This document shows positions 10,370-24,385 of a stretch of 64,000 nucleotides of DNA, piece after piece. Within the stretch, counting starts at the first letter, position 1. Each line of letters begins with the position of its first letter. The position numbers and the translations under genes were made by a program. A model generated the notes under the pieces. That model saw nothing but the letters and a program-made list of their open reading frames with translations. It did not search any database and was not told the DNA's origin. This DNA is from Gremmenia infestans (lineage: Eukaryota; Ascomycota; Leotiomycetes; Helotiales; Hamatocanthoscyphaceae): assembly GCA_032629725.1 (NCBI GenBank), contig JAFEVB010000015.1, positions 1,302,001 through 1,366,000 on the forward strand, given 5' to 3'.

Positions 10370-13351
10370 TTACAAGTTGTATGTCGTGTGAAGAGCTGAA
10401 ATGTCGTTTGCGGCAATAGAGCCAGTGAGGAAGGCGTTGAAGTCTGGAATAAGGGATTTGTACATATCAAGTGTCTTAAAAGTTAAGTTAGCATTGCATC
10501 CTGGAGATCTAGAGCGGGTTGAAAACGTACGTGCTGGAATATTTGTTGGAGATCGGCTGTCAGAGGAGTCTTGAAGGCCTCTCCCATGTTATACCTAGCG
10601 ATGACAGTGAAGAGTCGTGCTAGGTCTTTCTCCATAGCTTGCGGATTACCTAGGATCACCAAGCAGAAACCCTTCATGGCAGTGGCCTTTTCCAGGGTGT
10701 AGTCGACACTGTTGATGGCCTTCAAGAACGGCTCCGAGAAAGTGGCCAGCACAGGGGACATGATAGGGGCATTTTCGAGCCCAAGGCGCCCCAGAGCAAT
10801 TGCTGCGTTTTCCAGTACAGACTTGGGGACCTCTGGATTACTTAAAATCTCGAGGTATCGCCCCAAGAGCTTACCAACGAATGGTCCCATTTCTTTGCCA
10901 TACTGAATTGAGATTTCACCGGAAGACCAGCAAGCATTGTTCACCACGCTGAATCCCGTCTCAATTTGCTCATCAAGAATTAAGTCCAAGTCGAGCTGTT
11001 GTGTAAGGATCGGCAGAAGCGTCGGCAAGAAAGGTTTTAATTGAGGATAGACGTACTTTGCACAATCACCTAACAAGGCGTATGATGATTGGCGAACGTC
11101 ATTCTCAGGATCTTCCATACAAAACGTTAGCAGCTCAAATAGCCTGGGTTGCGAGCCGGATACGAGAGCTGCGGATTGCTTTTCATCGAGTGCCTGGACG
11201 ATAGCGCTTAAGAGGTCCAAGCTCGTTACGAGAAAGTCCTTGTCAGGTGAGTCTAAAATTGGGTTGTTCACGGCTGCCATATACTCTTCCAGATTTTGAT
11301 GGATGATCTTTATGCATCGGGTGAATACTGGTTGCGCAAAGGGCGCAAAAGACTCAGCCAAAGCGGTAGCGACGTAGGATAGACATTCCAGAAGAGGGAA
11401 CAGCTCACGCGACTGGTCAGAAACCTTGTTCCACCGATGTATGAGCGCCGGCATTAATAGTTCGATAAGCTGAGGCTGCGCAAGCCCATGGCCCACATGC
11501 TCAGATAGAGTTTGGACACAGTCGTAGAGTATGAACATATTTCGGTCCTTGTACTTCTCGAAACAGCGGACGAATTGACGAATAATTGGTTCACAGTACG
11601 GCGTTAATGTTGCCCCTGCTTTCTCCTCGAGATGAGCAAAAGCTGAGGCACCAGCTTCTTGAACCCGCTTGTTGGTATCGAGCATCTTAGTGAGGATGCC
11701 TTCCATCATCGGCTCAAAGAATTGAGCCCGTAAAGCAGGTGTGTTGAGACTTGCACCCCAAGAAGAATATCTTCCCAGAGTCCAGCAGGTAATCTGTCGA
11801 ACAAGAGGTTCCGGGTCATTCAGCAACGATATTAAATAAGGTACCAAATCTGGAAGATGCGGAGTAACAACGTCGAGACACCCTTCCGCAACGGCTCCAA
11901 GAGCGAGAACTGCAGCCTCACGATAAGGCCATTCCTCATGCCGAAGGTTGGTCATCAAATATGGCAGAATCGTCTCAAAAACAGGCCCCCGGAAGTCAGT
12001 TGCAAAAACATCCAGTGCGGCAGCTGAACATTTCCGTAGATTCCAACGATCCTCTGGATTTCCATCATCATCATCGTCGTCATCGAAATCTTCGATCTCT
12101 CCCTCATCCAAATCATCGTCGCCTCCGAGCTTAGAGTATGAGCCGCCATTCGGGCTCGATTCCTCCACAACCTCGCCGTTGGCGAGTGTCCGAATGCTCT
12201 TGCTTTTGGCAAACTTAGGCCTGATATCCTCGGCACGATCTTCCTCATCGGCGTCGTTGCCACCTCCTTCCAGCATTGCAATATCTTCTTCGCTATAGAC
12301 CATACTTTCAAGAAGAACAGGGATAATTTTGTTGAGATAAGGACCAAGGGCTTTCCATAGCTGATCATGCTCGCCAACGGTAAGCCAGAACTCGGCAGCA
12401 TCACAAGCCAAGTCTTCATCTTCAATCTTTCGCTGTTGCGCAATCATATAATCCACAAGGCCAGCAATATGTGGCTGGATCTTGTCTGGCCTGATCTCAA
12501 CAATCTGAACAAACGCTCGACATACTTGCCGCCGGACGTCCGATGAGGTATCATTTGCAAGCTGAAAAAGTCGATTTAAAAGATCATCAAGAGAAACAAG
12601 CAATGCCTGCGGCTTTTGGGGAATAAACACATTGATAGTTCCGAGGGCTAGGGACCGGACCTTCGGCTTGTCGCTGACTGTAAACTCAATGAGTTTAGGG
12701 ATGATGAAAGTCAGGGGCCGCTGGCCTTGGTAGTCTTTATCGAGCATTTTTTTGTTGTCTTCACAGACTTTTGCCAGAGCAGCCATAGCTCCCTCTTGTG
12801 CTTCTGGTGTGATGTTACCAGTCTCGTTTCCAATCAGTGAAAGTAACTCCGGAAGTAGTTGAGGCCATCCTAGAATTCCACCACGACCAACAATCTCAGT
12901 GATAACATTTCCAGCATATCCTCTTATAGACTGGTTTTTGTCTTGTAATGCGAGAGGTACCGAGGAGCGTACAAGCGCAAGACTCTCTGGTGATATTGAC
13001 TTATAACCGGTCTTGATATTGTTTTTCAGCATGACAGCCGCTGCAGATCGGACCGCATGATATTCCTCCGTGCTATAACTCAATCCCTGGGGGACTTGAG
13101 AGCTGGAAAACAGGTAAGTGAGGTAGTTGTTGATATCGGGAGAGGTTTTCGCCTGGGCAAGCATCTGTTGAAAGAGCCACAAAGTTAGCTCATGTTACAT
13201 TGCGCAAACAGATAGGAACGGGATAAATTTGTGAGAGATTTCCACCCACAGTCTCTGCTTGCTTTTGGGCATTCTTGTTGTGTCCACTCAAGGAGTCTTT
13301 CAAACACCCAGATAACTGCCGCAAGGGCTCTTGTTCCGGTTGCCAGGCCAT
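10370..13351 (-). CDS. KAP104: transportin / karyopherin beta-2 (Kap104)
   Basis: Nuclear import receptor of the importin-beta family; transportin carries PY-NLS cargo such as mRNA-binding proteins. Exons 13351-13250, 13164-10531 and 10474-10370 give 946 aa, close to the usual 900-950. The start ATG at 13351 opens MAWQPEQEPLRQL, the fungal Kap104 N-terminus. The rest is a HEAT-repeat solenoid. An acidic loop (DDDLDEGEIEDFDDDDDDDG, near residue 370) lies at the place where transportins carry the H8 loop that releases cargo on RanGTP binding. The last intron (GTACGT...TTTTAAG) joins QQIFQH to TLDMYKSLIPDFNAF, so the frame reading through to 10483 is not the true end. A 1.4-kb leader region separates it from the next gene. 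Confidence 0.95.
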
Positions 13352-14745
13352 GACTGAAACCCAGCTTTGGTTGCCTTGCAAATCGTTTCTCTCGTGGTGA
13401 TTCAATCGATTCCTTCCGATATGCAGGTACGCACTCCAGGTATGGGCTTGACTTTGGGAGGTCGCACAAGGATACTTGTATGACCTTAAGCGTCTTGGGT
13501 CACCATCTGATTGAAGTTAGCTGTGGGCTGATTCTGATGCCTCATGGTCGATCTGGAGCAAGTCGTTTGCCGAGAAGATGGTGATCTGTACTCACGAATT
13601 GTGACGGAAGAGTAAGAAGCTTTCTGGTGATTTGCGCAACCAATCTGTGGGCGACAGAGAAGGATATGGGGTCGTGCGATTTGATTGACAGTGGGGTTGT
13701 GGATGCGCGTAGAGACCGGTGGGAGGGTAGCTTTATGAGTAGACTATGATAGGTATGGTACCTGCGGCTAGTCGCACATATGAACATGCAACTTATTCAA
13801 TTTTAGAGGGCTGAAAAGGAGAGAATTGAGGTATGCGAGAGGGACTTGGACATTCAAGTTGGTGGAGAAGTTCGGGCGGGGACTTTTTTATTTTGCTTTT
13901 CGCGCGGTACTTGCTTCCTTGCGCTGGTGCGCAACCCTTCTCCAATGAATCAATGTGCCAACTGAATACTAAGAAGACCAGTCTTAATAATCTGCATAGT
14001 CATACATGTGCGTAGGTTTTTATACGGTAATAATTTACAAAGAAATCGAGATGACTTCCGTGAGGGTGATAAGAATTATTTGCAACCCGGGTAGTGTCAA
14101 GACCCCTCTATTCATCTGTACGGTGGAACCTGATGCACACAGTATCGCAATCAGCACAAATATATTGCTAAAAAAAACTAGGAAGTGGTCGAACCTATAT
14201 CCAACAACTCTGAGAATCTCAAGGAGCTTTAGCATGGGCCTGAAAACCTCGTGTTTCTGAAATTAGCGTTGGTCGGTATGAAGGTCCTTAAAACATGCAT
14301 CTTGGGACAATTCAGGTACGAACCGAGTACAACCCCTAAACAAGCTGTCTGTAAAGAGCTGGACATATATTTGGACGACTTGAAGACCTATTCCCATTGG
14401 CAGGGGCACACATGATCGCACCGCATGACTATGTAGGCAAAAACCCGGTCTGTAATTTTTAGTTTGGATAATCTTCCATTGGTATGAGGACCTGCTCCCC
14501 CAGGACCATCTTGATCGTAAGGGTAGACAAGCAGCTCATTCAAGCCCGTCAAATGAGTTCCATTTGTAGGCTGAATGAGCCCACAGTATCGTGCCGCGTG
14601 GACGTTCTAAAGGTACCACGACGGGCGTAATGTCTACATGGAGCCTGCTGGCTCACTGCGGGTTGGCCGACTTTATGTGAAGAGGCCAAAATCCCCAATT
14701 GCATGATGTCGAATCGATGGTTAAAATCTCCTAGATGGAAATCCT
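13352..14745. other. intergenic region upstream of KAP104
   Basis: About 1.4 kb holding the KAP104 promoter and 5' UTR (left) and the 3' UTR of the PAC4-like gene (right). I see no coding or RNA gene. Only short frames without conserved sequence occur. Confidence 0.6.
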
Positions 14746-15222
14746 TCATGTACCATTGACAACTCGTCCGGCCGTCCCAACCTCACCCATGACAACCTCC
14801 ACGACCTTCTTAAACCCCTCCATCTCCTCTTCAACCGTCCCACCCATCCCAGCACTCGCAAAGCTTATAGAATTCCCAACATAAGCTGGCTTCCCGGTCC
14901 GACGTGCCAAGAGCTTTGCCAAACGGGTTGTAAACTCCAACGTGGGTTCGGAGGTGTGCAGTGGTGTAGAGAGTGCTTGGCCTGCATTCAGTCGCTGCGC
15001 GAAAGTCAGTAATAATCTCGTTGGAAAGGAGGGCATCCATACGTCTGGAATGGCATAAACGAGTGAACCAAGTGGCACTGCAGATTGGTCGCCATTCAAA
15101 GCTGTAGTCAGGAAAAGTAGTAGAGAGGTTGATTGAATCGTGAGACGGAGGTAAATTCTTGTATCAGGCGACTTTGGGAGAGGAAAGGAGATCTCGATGG
15201 GAGGAGCTGAAGATTGTGCCAT
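14746..15222 (-). CDS. proteasome assembly chaperone 4 (PAC4/Poc4-like)
   Basis: Single-exon gene of 158 aa. It is recognised by the C-terminal block TRLAKLLARRTGKPAYVGNS, followed by ISFASAGMGGTVEEEMEGFKK, which is typical of fungal PAC4-family proteins. Members pair with PAC3 and help assemble the alpha ring of the 20S proteasome in the cytoplasm or nucleus. The start is set at the ATG of MAQSSAPPIEISFPLPK. The frame is open for a further 42 codons upstream, but that part (…QRKLQRNKTAA) lacks an ATG-initiated conserved sequence. The predicted fold is the small beta-sandwich of the family: hydrophobic strands IEISFPL and STSLLLFLTTAL, then a helix. The family diverges fast, so the name rests on the C-terminal block. 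Confidence 0.8.
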   Translation of the reverse strand: MAQSSAPPIEISFPLPKSPDTRIYLRLTIQSTSLLLFLTTALNGDQSAVPLGSLVYAIPDVWMPSFPTRLLLTFAQRLNAGQALSTPLHTSEPTLEFTTRLAKLLARRTGKPAYVGNSISFASAGMGGTVEEEMEGFKKVVEVVMGEVGTAGRVVNGT

Positions 15223-15844
15223 GGCTGCTGTTTTATTCCTCTGCAATTTTCTTTGTCGGTGTAGGTTGACGTAAGGAGTTCTGAGGTGGAAGGGTCGTTG
15301 TTGAGGATTGCCTTCAAAATGACCAATCGCATCGCGGACAAATACCAACGCGCGAACTACGATCTTGCTAACAGAACTTCTGTCTCATGATACTTTTTCT
15401 TAAATACTAAATTTAATCATGCGATCATACCTCAATTACCGCACTCAAAATACACGTTTCTCGTTTCTCTAAGCTGTCAGTGCAGCAGGTCATTATTACT
15501 CACTCATCCTTCAAACTTGATAAGGGGGTAGTTGTCCCACTACACGCACATGGAATAAGTCGACTTTCATTGTCATAGGTCCCAATTCATTTGCAAAATG
15601 CATTCCTCGTGTTGATATCAATCAAATCAAGTTTCCAGCCCTCTTTCTACAAAGTTGCTGCAGTTACTGCAAAGCCGCTTGAATCAACACGAAGTCGAGT
15701 TAGTTGCTTCCCATCCTTATATCCTACCTCGCGGTGGTCAAAAAAGCGGCCCCAATCCATAATGTCCCAGGCCAGGTTAGCATTAAAAGTCGAGGGTCAC
15801 AAGTGCTGCCTTTTCTGTCCACCGCGAGCCTACTATACCTAACA
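15223..15844. other. intergenic region, promoter of PAC4-like gene
   Basis: About 620 bp. Promoter of the PAC4-like gene and 3' flank of the hydrolase gene. No gene or notable structure seen. Confidence 0.6.
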
Positions 15845-17043
15845 TCAGAGTCCAACCTCTTTCAGCTTCTCATTCAACCATCTACCATCATCCTTACTAT
15901 CGCCCGGACCGCCCGCCCAGTGACCCCACACGCTTGGGAATGGAATCATCTTTCCTAATCCCTCTTTCATGTTTGCAACTTCTATTTCTGAATCTTCAGG
16001 CCTGAAGAAATACATTATTAGCAAATATCCTTCTATAGACGGTGTACACATACGGGAAGTACAAGTCTGTCTTGCCAGGAAGTACCAGCATCTTTGCTTT
16101 GATCCCTTGCATAGCAGCCTTGAAGTCACTATTGTATGGCTCCTGATTTGAAACATCGCCAGACTGCCATGTGTAGAGCATTACTAATAGGTTCTCAGGA
16201 TCTACCCAGCGTCAGCTACCTGTCCTGTTCAACTAAGTCAAAAGTCTAACATACCCTTGGAAAGTGCCCAACTCTCCCAGAAATTCTTCATGAAGTCCTC
16301 AAGGTCCTTGAACCCAAGGGCACTTTCATAAAGCTTCTCTCTATAGAATGCTTGGCTAAACCCCCATCCTGCATAAACTCTGCCAAACGCCTTTAGGCCC
16401 ACTTCCTTTTCCTCTGCAGTCCAGGTTCGATACTTCTCTCCGGCTAAGAGTACCCCATCTTCGCATGAGCCTGCCGACGTGTTTTTTCGAGCAGCAAGTA
16501 GTGCAGATTTCACACCTTCAAGGAAAACCTGGTTGTGGAGAGAGGTCTTCGCTGAGCCGCAGAATGGAATGGAAATATCCATAAATTCAGAGTATTGGGT
16601 GGCCCATTGATACGCCTGTCCTGCCCCCATAGACCACCCAGTGACAGCTCGAGCGTGTTTGATACCCAGATGCTTGGTTACTAGGGTATGTTGAGCCCTC
16701 ACATTGTCATAGAATGTGACTTTAGGGAAAGGTTTGATGTTGGAGTTTGAAGGGGAGGTCGATTGACCATTCCCAAATAAAGCTGTGATGATAATAAAGT
16801 ATTTCTTCGGGCTCAGAGTATGTTCCTCTCCAACTAGCCACTCATTGTCGGCAATGGCTTTGATATGTTAGCTGACAGCTTTTTGAAAATAGCTATTATC
16901 TTACATCCAGAAAACCAAGTAGGGTAGATAATCGCTGGGCACGCTGGGTCTCCAAAAGTCTTATAAGCAATGTGAGCATCGGGAATTTCTTGTCCAGACT
17001 GCAGTTTCCAATCGCCAAGTTTATATGTCTCGACGCCCGCCAT
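15845..17043 (-). CDS. MetX-like alpha/beta hydrolase (homoserine O-acetyltransferase family)
   Basis: Exons 17043-16905, 16857-16255, 16201-16054 and 16001-15845 give 348 aa. The alpha/beta-hydrolase triad can be followed: nucleophile S122 in GWSMGAGQAYQW, probable acid D293 in KTDLYFPPE, and H324 in SVWGHWAGG. The layout (substrate entry HIAYKTFGDP, then ITALFGNGQSTSPSN, then the nucleophile elbow with Q and W after it) is that of the MetX/homoserine acetyltransferase superfamily. The elbow differs from true MetX enzymes (usually GGSMGGMQ), so it is more likely one of the many fungal hydrolase or acyltransferase relatives than the methionine-pathway enzyme. Substrate unknown. It is divergent from the flavin-reductase-like gene across 708 bp, so shared control is possible. 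Confidence 0.87.
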
Positions 17044-17751
17044 GATGCTTTTTGATTTGAGCGCTTCCTTTGGAATGATATCCGTTCTTACACTTTCTTG
17101 AAATGCAGACTGGCTGAAGACACAACAACTCCCTTCAGTGGGATGAGATTGTTATTACTGATTTGCCCCACAACAATTGTGATCAACTCACTACTCCCTA
17201 TTGAGAAGAACTCATGTATTCGAAATTCCTGCTGGAGTGGGAGATCCCAAGTCAGAAATACTTCAGTTCTCTGAAAAATGTGTCATTCAACATATGGCTG
17301 TTTTAACCTAAGGAATTTCTTCCTTTCCTGGAGGCATCTTAGCGTTGATAAGGGGGCGGGGGCGGGCTCTACGTAAAACGCGGCGGATTAGAGACCAAAT
17401 ATTTCACTAGTGCTGAAAAGTACGACTAAAGAATTGCGCACGGACTAAAAAATGCCGCAAGTTCATTCCGCCCCGTTTTCTCCGACGTAGAGGGCGGGGT
17501 CGTGGTTGCTACCGGCTTTGTAGTGACTTCTGGAATTCCGCGCAAAATCCGACATAACGAAAACAATATAAAACCTCACTATATACAAATGATAGTCCGC
17601 AGAAGTACTCTTTCATTCCTTCGGTAAGTTTAGTTGATACAAAATACACCAAACCTTCCTAAAGCTAACATCGACAAGTCCAATCATTCACCCTCTGTTA
17701 CCCCGCGTCGCGCAAACCTCAACTCGAAGTTTCAGGACGTCAAGATTCGCC
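17044..17751. promoter_or_regulatory. divergent promoter region between hydrolase and flavin-reductase-like genes
   Basis: 708 bp between two start codons on opposite strands. CTCTACGT at 17367-17374 and ACGTAGAG at 17485-17492 form an inverted pair. Each half lies beside a GC box (GGGCGGG before the first, GGGCGGGG after the second). The 5' leader before 17752 is C- and A-rich, as is usual for fungal starts. Regulatory role is inferred. Confidence 0.5.
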
Positions 17752-18680
17752 ATGTCGAGAGCTGAAGCAGAAAAGCTCATTCAAAGAAACCCTCACCCGG
17801 ATTTCAAAAAGGTGGAAGCAGGCAGGGAGGCATGGGATAAATCGTTGGAATGGAGTCTCAAACAGACTATGAAGCCAGATTGGAAGTACGGGGATGGGGC
17901 AAACGATGGCGGCGCAAGCCTGAAGATCCCTCATGTGGAAATAGATCCCTACGAGGAAGGCAGACCCGCGGTGTTTAATTACAAGCTGTTGATTTCCGGC
18001 ATTGTTCCGCGCCCAATTGGCTTCCTCAGTACTAGATCGAAGGATGGGAGCAGTACGAATCTCGCACCATTCAGTTGGTTTCAGATGCTAACCCATGACC
18101 CGCCTTTGTTCACGATCGGCTTTGTTGGCGGCTTTGAAAATGCGAAGGATTCCTTGAAGAATCTGGTTGAGTCAGGGGAATGTGTTATCAACATCATCTC
18201 AGAGCATTTCGTCGAGGCTGCCAATGCCACCTCGGTCAATGCCCCGTATGGGGAGAGTGAGTGGAGTTTGAGTGGTCTTACTCCTGCACCTTGCTCGACC
18301 GTCAAGGCTAGCAGAGTCAAGGAGGCTATTTTCTCTATTGAGGGCAAGTTGGAGAGCACAAGGGAATTTGACAGTAAGGCCAACCCAGGGAAGAAGTCTG
18401 CAGTGCTTGCTACTATTGAGGGGACGAAATTTTGGGTAAGGGAGGATGCTATCAATGGGGACAAGAACCAGATTGATCCTGCTGTAAGCTCGGTCTTTTT
18501 ACCGTTGAAACCCGTATACTGATCGCATCATAGGTTCTTAAGCCAATAAGCCGCGTCGGGGGCATGACTTATGGAAGAACGACCGAGGGATTCGAGATTC
18601 TGAGACCAGATTATGAGGAGACTGTTTCGAAAAGTGAAGAAGCTAAGAAGCTCGTCAAGCCAAAGATAGAGGGACAATAG
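17752..18680 (+). CDS. flavin reductase-like FMN-binding split-barrel protein
   Basis: Exons 17752-18483 and 18534-18680 (50-nt intron GTAAGC...TAG) give 292 aa. The core from about residue 75 to 270 has the flavin-reductase-like (FMN-binding split barrel) pattern: YKLLISGIVPRPIGFLSTR, then TNLAPFSWFQMLTHDPP, then DSLKNLVESGECVINIIS. Proteins of this fold bind FMN as dimers. They act as flavin reductases or oxidases, or as partners of monooxygenases. The N-terminal 70 residues (RAEAEKLIQRNPHPDFKKVE) are a conserved extension of the fungal subgroup. Splicing replaces an early stop at 18520 with VLKPISRVGGMTYGRTTEGF, which completes the barrel. The substrate is unknown. It lies between a hydrolase and an SDR gene. 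Confidence 0.9.
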
Positions 18681-19150
18681 ATATAGGATAGACCATAGAC
18701 TAGATGGGCAAGGAAAATAATAGTTGGAAAATGCATCAGCGACCCATTGCTCTTGTGAAAATCGCTAGTTCTAGGCATTAGATAATTGATGTAATTTTTT
18801 CAAGTACAGATCAAGAAGCAGTCAAGAACTAGATATTGAAATATCCTTCAACAACTTCTCAATAATTCCAGTCCCTGAAAGGATCCCTGAAACAAATCCT
18901 GGAGATGCCGAGGCAAGTATAAGTAGGCCGCGGGAAGCTACCCCACAAAGTTGTTCCCCAAGTTTCAATCTCATTCCTTCCTCTCAAATATCACGAACAT
19001 TTTCCTGGTATATCTCGTATTATTGTTGCTCGACTGGAAGCAGATCTAAGACACAGCCTTTTTATCTGATCCCATAGAGCAAATGCTCTTTGACTTCTCA
19101 TAACCATCTAGCCACAGCATCGCATTATCATATCAACCCAGTCGCCCAAA
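18681..19150. other. intergenic region, promoter of SDR gene
   Basis: About 470 bp between two plus-strand genes. The last 150 bp before 19151 are C/T/A-rich, like a fungal 5' leader. No gene seen. Confidence 0.55.
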
Positions 19151-20156
19151 ATGTCCACCAACTATGAAACCGAGCTTAAAGACTTCCCTAATATATTTTC
19201 CCTCAAAGGAAAAGTAGTTGTCGTAACTGGCGGATCCAGAGGTCTTGGTCTACACGCTGCATCGGGGTACCTCCCTCCCTCCCCCTTCCCTCTTGCCCCT
19301 CCCTGACACTCAAACCCCTTCAGATTCCTCCAAGCAGGAGCCTCAAAAGTCTACATCACATCACGTAAGGCGTCTGCCTGCGAGAGCGCCGTCAAAGCCC
19401 TGAACGCGCTGCCCAACCTCGCGCCAGGCGCAAAAGCTATCTCCGTCCCCGCGGATAGTGCGAAATTCGAGGGCGTAGAGCATCTAGTTAAGGAAGTGAG
19501 TAAGACGACGGACCACGTCGATATCTTGTTTGCGAATGCTGGCGCTACGTGGGGAGAGAGTTTTGATACGCACCCGGACAGTGCGTTTGCCAAGGTAATG
19601 GATTTGAACGTTAAAAGTGTTTTTAATACCATTAGACTGTAAGCACAAGTACCCATGCTGGAATTGGCCGATTAAGAGATGGCGGGGACCAGAGCTGATA
19701 TTGGAGAATAGATTTGCGCCACTGCTTCAGAAGAATGGCACAATTGAAGACCCATCACGAGTCATAATCACAGCCTCCGTAGCAGGAATCGGCGTCGGCA
19801 GCCTAGGGAAAAATGCGACATTTGGATACTCAGCCTCCAAAGCAGCAGTCATCCATCTCACCAAGAACCTAGCTGTAGAGCTAGGGCCCAGGCATATCCT
19901 CGTGAATGCTATTGCGCCGGGGTTCTTCCCTAGTAAGATGGCGTCTGGATTGTTGGAGATAAGTGGCGGTGCGGATACGTTCGCGGCGAAGAATCCGAGT
20001 AAGAGATTGGGGAAGCCGGAGGATATTGCGGGGTTGGTGGTGTTTTTGTCAAGTAGGGCTGCTTCGCATATCAATGGCGCGACGGTGACGGTTGATGGGG
20101 GAGAAGTGTGGGCGAGAGGGGGGATGGTTGAAGTTAAAGAGGAGGCGAAGCTTTGA
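19151..20156 (+). CDS. short-chain dehydrogenase/reductase (SDR), RhlG/FabG-like
   Basis: Exons 19151-19266, 19324-19638 and 19712-20156 give 291 aa. It is a classical SDR: the dinucleotide motif TGGSRGLG at residues 26-33 (NADPH preference is plausible from the Arg), NAG at 110-112, catalytic S166 in ITASVAGIG, and Y183-x3-K187 in YSASK. The C-terminal signature LSSRAASHINGATVTVDGGE is that of 3-oxoacyl-ACP-reductase-like enzymes. In fungi such genes are often named rhamnolipid biosynthesis 3-oxoacyl reductase homologues, but the substrate is not known. The first intron is C-rich with a CTTCAG acceptor; the second carries CTGAT before ATAG. It is tail-to-tail with the methyltransferase gene, 251 bp apart. 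Confidence 0.92.
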
Positions 20157-20407
20157 AAGGGTTATGTGTGTAAGATGGAGTTGATGACTTACGAACAGGA
20201 CATCACAGTAGTTTAGCTCGAGGCGGCGATGATAGCGCATCAGAGAATGTTGCTAGCTGCGCTGGGTACTGAAACCCTCTCGCTTCAGTTTTGATTGAAT
20301 ATAGACCATTCTTTGAAATCTTCTAGTTGAACACTTGACTTGGGACATTTCAGTAACTTATCTCACCTACTTTGTTAGATTGGGGATTTTGCTAATATGT
20401 AGAAGTG

Positions 20408-21850
20408 TCATTTTTTCCTAGCTACCCAGTGACTAGCTTTGTATGTACTCTGAAGCATACTCTCCTTATCTTGAATATATGGTGCTTCAATGCCAGATGT
20501 CTTGTGTACTATATTGAACCCAAGTTTCTCTACTAACATTACCACTTCATCATCTGTCAACTCGACACTTCCCGGATCTGCAATTCCTGGAAATTCAGGA
20601 ATCAGTAAAATAATTAGTAGTACATAAAAGAAAGCCTACCAATACTATCGTGGTGCCCAGATGGTTCCTTCTCCCGTCCATGCGTACCGGGGGCATTATT
20701 TTCGAAATGCCACAGTAGGGGACCCATATTGACAAGCAAACCCCCCTTTCGTAGACAGTTCCGAATCACCTCAATGTATTTTATGATATTTGGCGCAGTA
20801 TCGAGAAAGAAGACAGTCGCAACGGCGTCAAAAGTGTCCTTCTGGTTCTCATCCCCGTACAACAGTAAGAAATCCGAGGCACTCATGCTCATCTGACCAG
20901 CTGTCTCAATGCTGCCAAGGGTCAAGGCGGGGGACACATCAGGCACTTGGACTGACCTCAGATGGTTCGCACGGCTTTGGTGATTCGAGAAGGAGTGGGC
21001 CCACGGAAATATGGTATGAGCATGCTTCTTAGAGCAGTGATTTAGGATGTATGAACTTGCAAGAAGCTGGTGAAAACTGATCTCGTTGCCCTCAGCGTCA
21101 AAACCGGCACGGCAGAGCTCGAAGACAAGGCGACCAAGTCCTGCACCGGGAACCAAGACACGTAGTTTAGACCCGGAACGACGGCTGCGTTCATCTCGAA
21201 GGGCACTGATCACTGGACCGTAACAAGCTTCTCGTTCCGATTCGCCTTCCGCAGACCAGTCTCGGAAGAATTGCCGCAAAGTACTTCGTGCTTTCTCGAG
21301 ATCATTTGAGGTTGCAACTCCTCGCCAATCATTAGGGTCATTGGCTCCAACTTCGCTCGTGGGCAGAGACAACCCGAAGGATTGAAGGCCAGCATGAAAG
21401 ATGGCACTTGCTAGTTCCGAGTTCTTGTCGATGGCACCATCCACCGCATTGAGAGTTTCGAGATAGGAGAAGGGTGGACTGGCTAACATCTCCCAATGCG
21501 CTCTTGGTAAGGCGTAGAATGACTGCCTTCGGAGATGCGTGGTATTGTAATGAGCAACTTTTGCATATTGGCTAGAGGCGAGATCAGTAACCAATCAACC
21601 CCGACTTGCTTTCAATCTTGAGATATGTTAGACACCATAGCAATTATAGCATATAATGATCTGTAAGAGTGGCCAAAGGACAGTTAAAATCCCTGGTCAT
21701 TTGTTGATAGCTATTCCCATGGTTTGAAACCAGATTTGGAATGTCATTACTCTCCCGTAAACCTCCGATGGGAGAAACAGAAGATCAACAGTAAAAGCAC
21801 ATACTAGAAAGACGACAGAGCACCCTGAAGAACTCTTCTCTCCTCATCAT
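20408..21850 (-). CDS. carnosine N-methyltransferase family protein (N2227-like)
   Basis: SAM-dependent methyltransferase of the CARNMT1/N2227 family; relatives methylate histidine-containing dipeptides or proteins. Exons 21850-21804, 21571-20640 and 20586-20408 give 385 aa. Family blocks are clear: THLRRQSFYALPRAHW, LRVLVPGAGLGRLVFELC (SAM site), GNEISFHQLLASSYILNH, FDAVATVFFLDTAPNI, and WHFENN. The last exon adds ELTDDEVVMLVEKLGF and a C-terminal ASHWVARKK. The start is doubtful. The ATG at 21893 is in the better context and reads MSSLEWEG...DDEEE, but it is one base out of frame with the conserved RRVLQGALSSFYQYAK. The in-frame start is the double ATG at 21850. One extra base near 21839 would explain this. 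Confidence 0.85.
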
Positions 21851-22184
21851 CCTCAGTCGTGGCAGTATTCCCTTCCCATTCTAAAGATGACATCTTGTTG
21901 GCACGGAGACTACACCGAAATCTGGGAAACTCGGATCATCTGAACATCGAAGAGTTCAAAAGAAGTGTCTATTGAATGATAGGCTCAGTAGATATCTTTT
22001 CAAGGATTAAGGTACTGTCGACTTGTAGTGCCTAAGGCAAACATGAGACGTGGTCTTCAGCCTTGCTTAGTCATTAGCGCGCCTTCCCAACTTAATCGAT
22101 TGAATCACAACATAGCGAACGGCGCCTTGACTTCTCAACTCAACCTCGCACCAACTTTTGCTACAGCGCCGTCGTCAATACAAC
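21851..22184. promoter_or_regulatory. divergent promoter of methyltransferase and poly(A) polymerase genes
   Basis: A compact head-to-head spacer of about 330 bp (291 bp if the methyltransferase starts at 21893). No TATA box or repeat stands out. The two promoters probably overlap. Confidence 0.5.

Positions 22185-24385
<2,201 letters not shown>

Noticed and set aside
15845..20156. A full secondary-metabolite gene cluster
   Set aside because: No PKS, NRPS, terpene synthase, DMATS, transporter or cluster regulator is present; only three tailoring-type enzymes.
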